From Anaerolinea sp. (GTDB lineage Bacteria > Chloroflexota > Anaerolineae > Anaerolineales > Villigracilaceae): 64,000 bases of DNA. The notes beneath the pieces were generated by a model. That model saw only the letters and a list, made by a program, of their open reading frames with translations, searched no databases and was not told the origin of the DNA. Location of the stretch: NCBI GenBank assembly GCA_020047815.1, contig JAIFNG010000021.1, forward strand, positions 1 to 64,000, written 5' to 3'. Position 1 is the first letter of the stretch, and each line of letters starts with the position of its first letter. Both the position numbers and the translations under genes were made by a program. Positions 46,878 through 56,434 of this stretch are shown piece by piece.

Positions 46878-47594
46878 TCACGTTGACGGATCTTCCGATT
46901 GGGAATCAACCTTTTCATGGATTCGAAGCCGTACCAGTATTACCAGGACACCCGCCACCAGCAAAGCTAGTAAAACCAATACGACGATCAGAGTGGTTTG
47001 GGAATGGAGGCGTGAAATGGGGGGCGAATGCAGGGTCGCGGTTGGTGTCGAAACAGGTATTTTGGTTGTTATTGGGGTAACAGTATCAGGTGATCTTCCA
47101 TTCATTGAAAAAACAAAAAGGGCGATGGCTTGATATTCTTCGTTCTCCAAAATTCCCGGGCTTTGCGGTGGATGAGTGGCTTTGAGGAAATCGGCAAAAC
47201 TTTGAATGGAAGGGAACTGCACCAGGTGATCCTTGCTCACAACCGCAGGGACAATGGTCGGGATGGGGAATCCCAGATCATCACGCCGTCCGGTATGACA
47301 ACCCCTCGCCCAACAATTTTGATGTTCTGGTTCCCAGATGCCGCGGAACTCGTCAGTTAATCCCTGGCCCTTGTCACCATGACAGGTCATGCACCAGTGC
47401 CAATAGAGATTTTCTCCCAGATCCAATTCAGTCGGGTTGGCAGGAAGCGGCGGCTCAACCAATGGATCGTATGTTGGGGCGGGAGAGAGAAAAATATGCC
47501 GGATAATTGGCGGTTGAAATCGAAAGGAGGAAATAACGAAGAAAACCAGTATCAAAAAAATAATCAGGGTTATTTTGGGTAATTTGGTTCGCAT
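46878..47594 (-). CDS. Membrane-anchored c-type cytochrome
   Basis: 238 aa. A membrane helix at about 8-25 is followed by a canonical heme site CMTCHGDKGQG and a second possible site CWARGCHTG, which has four residues between the cysteines (CX4CH) instead of two. A second helix lies at about 200-220 with a short cytoplasmic tail, so the heme part faces outside. Start at 47594 chosen since the helix follows at once; the longer frame to 47675 overlaps the CapA gene. Confidence 0.8.
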   Translation of the reverse strand: MRTKLPKITLIIFLILVFFVISSFRFQPPIIRHIFLSPAPTYDPLVEPPLPANPTELDLGENLYWHWCMTCHGDKGQGLTDEFRGIWEPEHQNCWARGCHTGRRDDLGFPIPTIVPAVVSKDHLVQFPSIQSFADFLKATHPPQSPGILENEEYQAIALFVFSMNGRSPDTVTPITTKIPVSTPTATLHSPPISRLHSQTTLIVVLVLLALLVAGVLVILVRLRIHEKVDSQSEDPST

Positions 47595-47647
47595 AAGATT
47601 TGTAAAGTATACCCCAGCAAAAAAATGTCTGACACCTGTGGGAATAC

Positions 47648-49420
47648 TTACCTTTCTGCCTGCTGAAAGTTCCAACCGCTTTCATTAAAATACATCGTTA
47701 AAAGTTTTTTACGCTCGATAGGCGTCATGTATCGCGGACGGGCATAATCGATCAGTTTCATGGTGAACAATTCCACGCCCAGGTAATGTCCATCGTAAAA
47801 AACATGACGGTCAATGAATTCATTCTCGGTCAGGTGCGGACCACGTTTTGCTATCTGGTCAAAAAATAAATTTCCCAATCCGTAATGTACAAACGCACCG
47901 TTGTAAAACTCCATCACTTGTGGCACATGTGCCTGGCTGCCGCTTACGATCAACGCACCCGCATCTGCCATCCTGCGGAAATCCACCAACTGCTGGGGAC
48001 GGGCTGCGAGCGAGTCGAATTCGTGGTATTGAAAGGTGGAGATCGGCATATAGCCTTGTGAGCGGTAATATTTGATCTGGTCAGTCATGTATTTGAAATC
48101 GCAAGGAACAGCACCCGGCACAGTGTCTGTGGCGCTGGCATAAATGGTTTTGTAATTACAACCGATAAACATGATCTTATTCCCTTTCACATCCATTAAC
48201 AGCGGCTTGCGTCCATCCTCCAGGTTGTAACCACCACCATAATACGGGAGATTATATTCCTTGTAAATTTCAAGCGTTTCGTACATGGCAACATCATTGT
48301 AGTCAGCAAAATGATCACCAGATAGTTCGATCACATCCGTCCCCATATCGATCAGCAATTCAATGTAACGGGGAGCGCTGCAAAATACCTGATCAGATTG
48401 ATTCGGGTCGGGCTGTGGACAGCCGGTAAAAAAAGGGACTTCATTGTTGATATGAGTAACATCTGCCTCACGCAGCAAGTCACGTATCCCTTCACCTGGA
48501 TACGTAATTCCTTTTGAATTCATTGTTTTTGCAGTGGCGCGTACCATCGCGGTGACACCTGTCATGATCACGGTTGCCATTTTTTCAGGGTCACGATTTT
48601 GGAAGGAAAAATCCATTTCACCGGGCACCTGGCAGGAATCAACACACATCAAACGGTAATTGACGGTCAATGGATAAACAATTGGGTCAAATTTCTTTTG
48701 AATCGGCGATTGTCCATCGATCGTCATCACTTTCCATCTTGGTTCGATCTGTTCAAAAGGAATAATCGCCCATGAAGGCATTTGATTCCACGCAGTATCC
48801 AGCAGGTAATCTGCCGCAACGACTTGAACAGCACCATCCACGGGAGGCCCCCACAGCGAGGTAAACGTTGCAAGAGTGGCTTCTTCCATCAGAAGAGGAA
48901 TCCCCAAAAAAGGTCCGAAGGAGGAACCGCTCCATGCAGCAAGCAATTCCTGCGACGCGACATCATCGATCAAAGTCGGGAAGGGCGCAACAAGTGCGTA
49001 GGCCCAGGTGGAAACGTGCTTTGCACCTGCGGCAGTCTGCGCCACATCAATGTATAAATTTGCAGATGCCTGTTCGGTGGCTAATATCTGGAAGCCCCAA
49101 TTTTGGAATTTTTCACGCAAAGCGAGCGGGATCGCTGGACTCGCCCAGATCTGCGCGGCATTCAGCACAACCGGGGTTGGCACTTCAATGGGAGGCATGG
49201 GTGTGATGGTCGGGGCAAGCGTTGGGATTTCCACAGTTGTCAAAACAATGGACGGGGAAGTAGCAGAGGCTGTCGGGATCGTAAACGTGGGGGGCGGAGG
49301 AGGTGCGCCCCACAAGGAAGGCTGACACGCCACGAGGGAAAGAATGTTGATAAGAATAAAACCAAAACGGGTGATCTTATGTCTGCATTGTTTTGATTTC
49401 TGAGTGTTATGAATAGGCAT
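47648..49420 (-). CDS. CapA-family lipoprotein
   Basis: 590 aa. A lipobox LSLVAC precedes a Pro/Thr-rich linker, an N-terminal domain of about 200 residues that I do not recognise, and a C-terminal CapA (poly-gamma-glutamate biosynthesis type) metallophosphatase-like domain with HINNEVPFF, LSGDHFADYN, VSGSQAHVPQ and GLGNLFFDQ. The first motif, usually GD, reads TGVTAM, so one metal ligand may be missing. The start at 49420 puts the signal helix close to the N-terminus. Confidence 0.82.
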   Translation of the reverse strand: MPIHNTQKSKQCRHKITRFGFILINILSLVACQPSLWGAPPPPPTFTIPTASATSPSIVLTTVEIPTLAPTITPMPPIEVPTPVVLNAAQIWASPAIPLALREKFQNWGFQILATEQASANLYIDVAQTAAGAKHVSTWAYALVAPFPTLIDDVASQELLAAWSGSSFGPFLGIPLLMEEATLATFTSLWGPPVDGAVQVVAADYLLDTAWNQMPSWAIIPFEQIEPRWKVMTIDGQSPIQKKFDPIVYPLTVNYRLMCVDSCQVPGEMDFSFQNRDPEKMATVIMTGVTAMVRATAKTMNSKGITYPGEGIRDLLREADVTHINNEVPFFTGCPQPDPNQSDQVFCSAPRYIELLIDMGTDVIELSGDHFADYNDVAMYETLEIYKEYNLPYYGGGYNLEDGRKPLLMDVKGNKIMFIGCNYKTIYASATDTVPGAVPCDFKYMTDQIKYYRSQGYMPISTFQYHEFDSLAARPQQLVDFRRMADAGALIVSGSQAHVPQVMEFYNGAFVHYGLGNLFFDQIAKRGPHLTENEFIDRHVFYDGHYLGVELFTMKLIDYARPRYMTPIERKKLLTMYFNESGWNFQQAER

Positions 49421-49599
49421 TTTTTGCACAAGGGTAAATATAAAAAATAGGTGGCAAGTTAAAAATATAATGCGGGCAGCTTTGCACCGCATTATATGAA
49501 GATTGTACCTGTTAAATCAAAATAACTTCAATACAGAATTTTTTGACAATGGAGTTGCAACAAATGACATTCTCTTCCAGTCACCTGGAAGTTCCATTT

Positions 49600-50703
49600 T
49601 TACGTGTTGATCTTGTTAAGGGAATAGTCCTTCAACGCTTTTTCATCAATGGTTACACCAAGTCCTGCCCCGCGCGGAACATCCATGGTTGAATCTGAAT
49701 TCAACACAAAACACTCATTGGTGATATCACGTACATAATAACGATCTGAAGCGGAAATATCGCCAGGCAGAACAAAGTTTGGCAGCGAGGCCAGTGCCAC
49801 ATTCGATGCACGCCCAATGCCTGTTTCCAACATGCCTCCACACCAGACCGGCATCGAGACTTTCCTGCAAAGATCATGTACCATCACCGCCTGACTTAAT
49901 CCACCAAGCCTGCCCGCCTTGATATTGATCACACGGCAGGCATCCATCTCGATCGCATAACGGGCATGGCGCGGCGAGACAATACTCTCATCAAGGCAGA
50001 TCGGTGTTTCAAATTGTTCCTGTAATTTATGATGATCCCAGATATCATCTTCAAATAAAGGTTGTTCGATCAGTAGTAAATTTAACATATCAAGCGGTTT
50101 AAGGATTTTTATATCATCCAGGGAATAAGCCGAATTTGCATCCACTTGCAGGCGCAGGTTTGGAAATTCACTGCGGACCGCAGATGCATCTTCGACATCC
50201 CTGCCCGGTTTGATCTTGATCTTAACCCGTGCATAGCCCTGGCTAACATAGCCCGCCACAGTTCGAAGCAAACTCTGCGCTGATTCCTGAATTCCAACCG
50301 ATACCCCCACTTCAATTTTTTCCCGCACACCACCCAGCAAATCTCGCAGGGATTTATTCTCACGCTTTCCAAGCAGATCCCAGAGTGCCATTTCCACGCC
50401 AGCTTTCGCCAGATAATGACCACGAATACCAGAGACAAGAGTTTGAAAATCCATGGCATCTTTAACATCCCTGCCAAGCATTATCGGGATAATGAAATCC
50501 TTAAGAATATGAATGGCCGTGCCGGTGGTTTCGTAGTTATAGCCAGGGTCACGGGTGGCAACACACTCGCCATATCCCGTAATTCCTTCGGATTTAATTT
50601 CGATCAAAACACATTCACGGTCTACCTCTCGTCCGAACGAAGTTTCAAACGGGGCGACAAGTGGCATACACAAGTGATGCAGTGTAATGGAATCAATTTT
50701 CAT
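49600..50703 (-). CDS. menC: o-Succinylbenzoate synthase / N-acylamino-acid racemase
   Basis: A 367-aa enolase-superfamily enzyme of the muconate-lactonizing subgroup. Catalytic Lys (VKIKIKPG), metal ligands (LQVDANSAY, LIEQPL, CLDES) and the second Lys (NIKAGRLGG) are all present, plus GGMLETGIGRA. Members make o-succinylbenzoate for menaquinone; some racemise N-acyl amino acids. AAGGA before the ATG supports the start. No other men genes are near. Confidence 0.85.
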   Translation of the reverse strand: MKIDSITLHHLCMPLVAPFETSFGREVDRECVLIEIKSEGITGYGECVATRDPGYNYETTGTAIHILKDFIIPIMLGRDVKDAMDFQTLVSGIRGHYLAKAGVEMALWDLLGKRENKSLRDLLGGVREKIEVGVSVGIQESAQSLLRTVAGYVSQGYARVKIKIKPGRDVEDASAVRSEFPNLRLQVDANSAYSLDDIKILKPLDMLNLLLIEQPLFEDDIWDHHKLQEQFETPICLDESIVSPRHARYAIEMDACRVINIKAGRLGGLSQAVMVHDLCRKVSMPVWCGGMLETGIGRASNVALASLPNFVLPGDISASDRYYVRDITNECFVLNSDSTMDVPRGAGLGVTIDEKALKDYSLNKINT

Positions 50704-50739
50704 GGTTTTCCTTCAAAAGGATCCGCCTTTCGCCTGTTA

Positions 50740-51270
50740 TCAGGACGAAGGATCAACTTTTACATCTGATTGTTCATCGTCCATTTTCAAACCCCGCAAG
50801 GCATCGTCCAGGCTGGAGGATTCCAGGCGCATTCCGGGCGCAGGCGTCCCACAGAACGGACAAATATTCCAGGGAAGTTCCATATACTTCGCACAATGGC
50901 TGCAGGTTTTCTTTAGTTTGGTATGACAATTTGGACAGACCTGCCATTCTTCCTTCACACGTCGTTCACAACCTGGGCAAAGAGGAAGGTCTTCCAGCGC
51001 CTGAAGCAAGGCTTCCTCTTCGAGGGTGCGTTGATATTCCTCTTCCAAAGTGCGCGGCGGGCGCAAAATTAGATAAACAAGAACGCCAGGAAAATTCAAG
51101 ACTGCCACAAGCAAAGCTGCCAACATTTGAACCAACGGATCACGCGCACGAGCGCGAATATCGCGGTATGTCCACACAACCAGACTGATCCACAATGCGG
51201 CAAGGAATGCGCCGCCAAACGCTGTCAGCACGAGGGTAAGACTGCTAAGAAAAACCGGGTCAAAGGTCAT
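50740..51270 (-). CDS. Double zinc-ribbon membrane protein
   Basis: 176 aa. Two helices (about 8-35 and 45-70) are followed by a charged linker and a double zinc ribbon with four knuckles: CPGC, CPNC, CSHC and CPFC. The tail is acidic and Ser-rich. Function unknown; probably a cytoplasmic zinc-ribbon anchored in the membrane. GCAGGAG precedes the ATG. Confidence 0.8.
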   Translation of the reverse strand: MTFDPVFLSSLTLVLTAFGGAFLAALWISLVVWTYRDIRARARDPLVQMLAALLVAVLNFPGVLVYLILRPPRTLEEEYQRTLEEEALLQALEDLPLCPGCERRVKEEWQVCPNCHTKLKKTCSHCAKYMELPWNICPFCGTPAPGMRLESSSLDDALRGLKMDDEQSDVKVDPSS

Positions 51271-51342
51271 GGAAACTCCTGCAATACATTTTAATCCATT
51301 ATTGTATGTTGTACCGATGAAACCACGAAGAACACAAATAAA

Positions 51343-52644
51343 TTAAGGGGTTTGGAAAACAAAACGCCAGTCTGTGCCGCTTTGAGTGTAAGTGGAGGTG
51401 ACGCCCATTACTTCATAGAATGTTTGTCCTGGGCGTAGATAGATGGGATTCCCTGTCAGAGAAGTCAGCAGCAGGGGTTGATTTTCATCAGTACGGTTCC
51501 AAATGGCAGGGATTGCCAGACCGTCACGAAACACATAAGCAGTCCCGGAATCCACCAGATCAATGTGGTAGACCTCATCATGGGCATCATATTGATTTTC
51601 AAAGGTGTGCGGCACAAATAATACAACCACATTATCCGCTGTCACAGGCAATCCTGTCTGCGCATCAGTAAGAGGAATGTAAGCTTCCACCTTTTTACCA
51701 ACCAAGTCATTGGCTTCCTGATAACGGAAATACTTATGAATGGTGGCATCGTAGCCCCAGTAGTTATAACTGTATTTCGAGAATAAGGAGTAAATACGGG
51801 TGGCATCCACTATGCCCTCCGCCACATGTTCAGTAAAAAAACCACCTCGCAAGGTTTGCTTTGAATTATCCACTCCTCGCGCGGCAATACATTTTGCCCA
51901 CCTGGTGGTATTAAAAAAGAAATTATTATAATCATCACGTTTTTCAGGGCCAAGCATAAATGGCGGGCAGGAGCCATTACCAGGGACCACTAAAAACTCA
52001 TTCAAAGTGGACTCCAACAGGTAGGAATACTCACGCGGGTCGGCGAATTTAAACACAAGGAAAGCGTTGTACATGCGTGCAACATGTTCATCAAAATAAC
52101 GTCCTGAACGCACAGGGCCCACCATCGGCGAATCATTTCCGTACATGACAGCAATAAAGCGTGTATCTCCCCACTCAATGTAATATTCATAGACCACATC
52201 AGCCAGAGTCAACCCGGATTGTGGGCGAATATAATCCGGCGAATTGGCAACTTTAATGACCATGGGCCTGCGGTCAAGCAGGGAGGGATCACTGACGGGC
52301 AAGCCTGTCAGTGGATTATTTATATTGAGCAGACTGAAATCCGGCACTTCTCCGTCTGGGGTTGGAATGACGAGGACAGGCGTGGGTAAATTTTCAGCTA
52401 CAACATATTTTGTCGAGTAGGGAGTATACGTCGGCCTAACCTGGGGTGTCGCCGGCTTAAGTGCGGGGTTTACAGGAATTTCGAGCTGGGGTTGGAAAGG
52501 TGTCAGGGTTACAATCGACGATACTTCTTGTGGCGCTAAATCAGGTTTTGGGTTCGGGGCAGAAGTACAGGAAACGATCAACAAGGCAGTCAAAGCCCCA
52601 AAGATCATTTTTAGTATCGTGGGATTGTGTTGTCGGAAAATCAT
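51343..52644 (-). CDS. DUF3048-family lipoprotein
   Basis: 433 aa. The lipobox LLIVSC is followed by a Pro/Thr-rich linker and the DUF3048 domain, recognised by NPLTGLPV, RPMVIKVANSPDYIRPQSGL, ADVVYEYYIEWGDTRF and VGPVRSGRYFD (as in YerB). The function is unknown. Starts at 52644 or 11 codons later are both possible. Confidence 0.85.
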   Translation of the reverse strand: MIFRQHNPTILKMIFGALTALLIVSCTSAPNPKPDLAPQEVSSIVTLTPFQPQLEIPVNPALKPATPQVRPTYTPYSTKYVVAENLPTPVLVIPTPDGEVPDFSLLNINNPLTGLPVSDPSLLDRRPMVIKVANSPDYIRPQSGLTLADVVYEYYIEWGDTRFIAVMYGNDSPMVGPVRSGRYFDEHVARMYNAFLVFKFADPREYSYLLESTLNEFLVVPGNGSCPPFMLGPEKRDDYNNFFFNTTRWAKCIAARGVDNSKQTLRGGFFTEHVAEGIVDATRIYSLFSKYSYNYWGYDATIHKYFRYQEANDLVGKKVEAYIPLTDAQTGLPVTADNVVVLFVPHTFENQYDAHDEVYHIDLVDSGTAYVFRDGLAIPAIWNRTDENQPLLLTSLTGNPIYLRPGQTFYEVMGVTSTYTQSGTDWRFVFQTP

Positions 52645-52713
52645 AACCGTGATTGTACCAAAAGCAAAAAGCCAAAGTAGCACAGCAATAAAACTGATAC
52701 AATTGTTTATCCC

Positions 52714-54264
52714 ATGTTGATCTTAATTTCCTGTCTCCTCCTTTTTGTCACTGCGCTGGCATTGATTGTATTACAAGTTCTCCAACCAAACGCACGTTAT
52801 GCATGGCTTGTGGCAGTGGGTGGTGCATCACTGGCGCTGGTCAGTGTATTCACCTGGTTCACTCAAATTCCGTTCAACCTAACCCTGCCTGCTTGGCAAC
52901 CACACACTGTATTCACGATCCCGATCTTATTTCATGCAGACCGGCTGGCCCTGCCCTTTTCTTTGAGCATTACCGCCCTCACCTTAACGGTCCTACTCAC
53001 TGCCATTACCCGTTCTGCCATCACAAATTCCTTTACATGGGCAGGCACACTTGCCCTGGGTGGGATCGGACTACTGGCAGTTACGGCGGATAATCCCCTC
53101 ACATTGTTGCTGGTCTGGAGCGCACTGGATCTAACCGAACTTGTCACTCAATTACGATCTGTTAACGGCCCCGCTAACAACGAAAAAGTTGTGATCGCCT
53201 TCTCATCGCGTGCGATTGGCAGCGGCCTCTTATTGTGGGCGAATATCTTAAGCACAGCAAGGGGAAACATATTTGATTTCCAATCCATCGCACCTGACTC
53301 GGGTTTATTCCTGATCGCAGCAGCTGGACTGCGCCTGGGCGTGCTGCCCCTTCACTTACCCTATTCATCTGAGTCTACGCTGAGGCGCGGCTTTGGCACA
53401 TCGCTTCGATTGGTTTCGGCCGTGGCTAGTCTCGTATTATTGGCACATATCCCAGCCGGAAGCTTAACCTCTACGCTTACTCCATTTTTAACGGGTCTTG
53501 CTGTCGTCGCCGCGCTTTATGGTGGTTGGATGTGGTTGCGCGCCCCTGACGAATTAACAGGACGCCCGCACTGGGTCATCAGTTTAGCTGCGCTATCAAT
53601 TATTTCAGCATTGAGCGGCAACCCACTTGGCGTAGTGGCTTGGGGATGCGCGCTGGTCTTGATTGGAGGCGCGCTATTCCTGGCGGCAGCGCAACTGGTA
53701 TGGGTTGATTATGCATTGCTGGTCGGCGTGTGGAGTCTTTCATCTCTGCCTTTTTCACTGACCGCCAGTGCGTGGCTCGGAAACCTCGGCTTCTTCATGC
53801 CGTTTGTTGTTGTGGCGCAAGCCCTGCTCATGGCCGGTTTTGCGCGCCAGGCACTTCGTTCAGCAGGACGCATAGCTCTTGAATCGCAGCCGGGCTGGGC
53901 AAATAAAATTTATCCCGCCGGAATTATCCTGCTGGTATTTTTCCAACTCCTTTTAGGCTTGATGGGATGGGATGGCGCCCTCCAGGTCGGCGCATGGCTG
54001 CAAGCTTTGATCACTTCACTTATAGCCTTCGGGTTGATTTGGGCTACACCGCGTTTGCGCGTCCTCAACCCGGTTCGCGCGCATTGGGTTAACGCCACAA
54101 CATCAGGCCTGGGCACTGTATATGGCGGTTTTTGGGTTATCTACCGCCTGCTGGGAAGAATTAGCAATGCCATAACCGTTACTCTCGAAGGAGAAGGCGG
54201 CGTTATGTGGACACTGCTCATTTTGATTCTCTTTGTTTCATTCCTGACACAGGGGACTCCCTAA
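52714..54264 (+). CDS. Complex-I-like antiporter subunit (NuoM/NuoL-like)
   Basis: 516 aa with about 14 helices and the proton-antiporter layout (TADNPLTLLLVWSALDLTEL, AAAGLRLGVLPLHLPYSSES). The conserved residues of pumping subunits are altered: at the FWE position there is VWS, and the TM7 Lys before PLH reads GLRLG. It is the first of three genes that would form a membrane module. No NADH-, F420- or hydrogenase-type peripheral subunits are next to it. Confidence 0.7.
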   Translation: MLILISCLLLFVTALALIVLQVLQPNARYAWLVAVGGASLALVSVFTWFTQIPFNLTLPAWQPHTVFTIPILFHADRLALPFSLSITALTLTVLLTAITRSAITNSFTWAGTLALGGIGLLAVTADNPLTLLLVWSALDLTELVTQLRSVNGPANNEKVVIAFSSRAIGSGLLLWANILSTARGNIFDFQSIAPDSGLFLIAAAGLRLGVLPLHLPYSSESTLRRGFGTSLRLVSAVASLVLLAHIPAGSLTSTLTPFLTGLAVVAALYGGWMWLRAPDELTGRPHWVISLAALSIISALSGNPLGVVAWGCALVLIGGALFLAAAQLVWVDYALLVGVWSLSSLPFSLTASAWLGNLGFFMPFVVVAQALLMAGFARQALRSAGRIALESQPGWANKIYPAGIILLVFFQLLLGLMGWDGALQVGAWLQALITSLIAFGLIWATPRLRVLNPVRAHWVNATTSGLGTVYGGFWVIYRLLGRISNAITVTLEGEGGVMWTLLILILFVSFLTQGTP

Positions 54265-54265
54265 A

Positions 54266-54880
54266 ATGTTCATTGATATTACTCCGTGGATAGCAGTGGG
54301 ATTGATCCTGATAACCTCTACTGCCATATTGGGAAATCTCGATTGGCGCATCAGCCTTGGTGCACTGGCCGTGCAATATGTCGCAGCATTCTGGCTGGTA
54401 ACACGACACCTTCCTTTTGTAATGGGTTCAGCAAAATTAATTACCGGCTGGATGGTCGTTGCCGCACTTGGCATGACCTGCCTCGGGTTGTCAACCGCAG
54501 AGGAATATAAGAAAGGGGAATCTGCCTTACCGAGAGGTCGACTTTTTCAACTGGTGCTAATTTTTATTGTAGCAATGGGTACGGCAGGAGCAACGCCGCG
54601 TATCGAATCGGCAATTCCGGGACTTGGTTACCCTGTGATCGCGGGAAGCTTGCTGCTGATTGGTCTGGGAGCAGTGCACCTTGGATTGACATCCGACACA
54701 TTAAATGTAATCCTCGGTCTACTCACCATATTGACAGGTTTTGAAGTTTTGTATGCAGCGATCGAAAGCTCGATCCTTGTAACAGGCTTGCTGGCTGCCA
54801 CTAATTTGGGGATGGGCATCACAGGATCCTATTTATTGATTGCCGGGACAATGCCAGCTGAAATGGAGGATGAACTATGA
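54266..54880 (+). CDS. Membrane protein, NuoK/MrpC-like position in the module
   Basis: 204 aa with six to seven helices (VGLILITSTAILGN, GYPVIAGSLLLIGLGAVHLGL, GFEVLYAAIESS). The C-terminal half, with its GFEVLYAA and EDEL tail, suggests a NuoK-like subunit, larger than NuoK (about 100 aa). It starts one base after the first subunit and overlaps the third by four bases. Confidence 0.55.
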   Translation: MFIDITPWIAVGLILITSTAILGNLDWRISLGALAVQYVAAFWLVTRHLPFVMGSAKLITGWMVVAALGMTCLGLSTAEEYKKGESALPRGRLFQLVLIFIVAMGTAGATPRIESAIPGLGYPVIAGSLLLIGLGAVHLGLTSDTLNVILGLLTILTGFEVLYAAIESSILVTGLLAATNLGMGITGSYLLIAGTMPAEMEDEL

Positions 54881-56274
54881 ATGCCCCATTGATCTGGATA
54901 TTGACCCCTTTTCTGTCGGGGTTCTTAATTCTATTTTTCCTTCACAGACGCTTTTCACCATTGATCGGGGGCGCTATATCAATGGCGCTTGCACTCACTG
55001 CGCTGATCTTCCCCATTGACACAGCGCTTTTGCTCGGTTCGATCTCCATAAAGATATCATCCTCTGTTCAATTCTTTGGACGAAGTTTTTCGCTAAACAC
55101 AGCAGATGGCCCTCTGATCGCCATCATTTATGGCCTGGCAGCGTTATGGTTCTTCGGCACAGAAGCATCAGGTTCAGCCAACCGATTTGTTTCGCTCGGA
55201 TTAATGATTGTCGCACTATTAACCGCCTCGATAGCCGTTGAGCCATTCCTATTTGCCGCACTCCTGCTGGTTATGGCGGCAATGCTGGTGATTCCATTGC
55301 TTGTTCCGCTTTATCAAAAACCAGGAAAGGGCGCGATTCGTTTTCTGATCTATCAGACCATCGCCATGCCATTCATTCTTTTTTCTGGGTGGATGCTTGC
55401 AGGTGTGGAGGCCAGTCCAGGCGACCTTGGTTCAACGATTCAGGCTGGCACCATCCTCGGACTGGGGTTTGCCTTCCTGTTAGGCATCTTTCCCCTTTAC
55501 AACTGGATACCCATGTTAATGGAGGAAGCCTCGCCCTACGTGACAGGTTTTCTACTCTGGGCACTGCCTACCTTCACAGCCATTTTTGCACTCGGATTTT
55601 TGGACCGTTACACTTGGTTACGTACTTCGCCGCAGCTTTCTTACACCATTCAATTTGCAGGGGTCATCATGGTGGTTAGCGGCGGATTATTCGCATCTCA
55701 ACAAAAACATATTGGCCGTATTATGGGTTACGCCGCCATCGTCGAGACTGGGTTGTTCGTGCTGGCGTTGGGATTAGGATCATTGGAAGTCGTGAACATC
55801 ACATTCCTGCTGCTCATCCCGCGCGGCCTTGAATTGGCGGTCTGGGCTTTGGCGCTATCCATCATAAAACGCAAAGCCTACACCCTCCGTTTTAATGAAG
55901 TTCAGGGTTTGGCACGTAGTTATCCCATCGCAGTTGGCGCTCTGATTCTGGCGCACCTTTCCATGACAGGCTTTCCTTTACTTGCAGGTTTTCCACCACG
56001 ACTCGCATTGTGGCAGGAATTGGCGAGACAGTCGCTGGCAACTGCCTTCTGGGTTTTTGTGGGACTGCTGGGATTACTGATAGCGGCGCTCCGAACCATG
56101 GCAGTATTCGTCATGGCAAAGGAAAACAAATCCTGGGAGTGGAACGAATCCTGGGTGCAGGCAGCCATGCTTGGCGTGGGCGTGATCGGATTGTTTATTT
56201 TGGGCATGTTTCCCCAAGTCCTTCAGCCTTTTATCATTAACCTGCCTGCCCTGTTTGAGCACCTTGGCCAGTAG
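54877..56274 (+). CDS. Complex-I-like antiporter subunit (NuoN/NuoM-like)
   Basis: 465 aa, about 13 helices, with FLLGIFPLYNWIPMLMEEASPYVTG matching the NuoN/NuoM core. The TM7 lysine expected before PLY/PLH is replaced (FLLGIF), and the following helix lacks Lys as well. It ends the three-gene module; 160 bases separate it from the coiled-coil gene. Confidence 0.7.
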   Translation: MNAPLIWILTPFLSGFLILFFLHRRFSPLIGGAISMALALTALIFPIDTALLLGSISIKISSSVQFFGRSFSLNTADGPLIAIIYGLAALWFFGTEASGSANRFVSLGLMIVALLTASIAVEPFLFAALLLVMAAMLVIPLLVPLYQKPGKGAIRFLIYQTIAMPFILFSGWMLAGVEASPGDLGSTIQAGTILGLGFAFLLGIFPLYNWIPMLMEEASPYVTGFLLWALPTFTAIFALGFLDRYTWLRTSPQLSYTIQFAGVIMVVSGGLFASQQKHIGRIMGYAAIVETGLFVLALGLGSLEVVNITFLLLIPRGLELAVWALALSIIKRKAYTLRFNEVQGLARSYPIAVGALILAHLSMTGFPLLAGFPPRLALWQELARQSLATAFWVFVGLLGLLIAALRTMAVFVMAKENKSWEWNESWVQAAMLGVGVIGLFILGMFPQVLQPFIINLPALFEHLGQ

Positions 56275-56434
56275 GGTTATGCAAAACCGGTATGAGCCAT
56301 CAGCAATCATGTATAATTTAATTCGTCTTACACAGTCCAAAGCCCCGAAGGGGTGATATGCTTTATGCTTTGGAGTTTTTTCCACGGTACACCAGTAATG
56401 TGGTTTGTTCCTCAATAAAAATCGGAGATATAAA

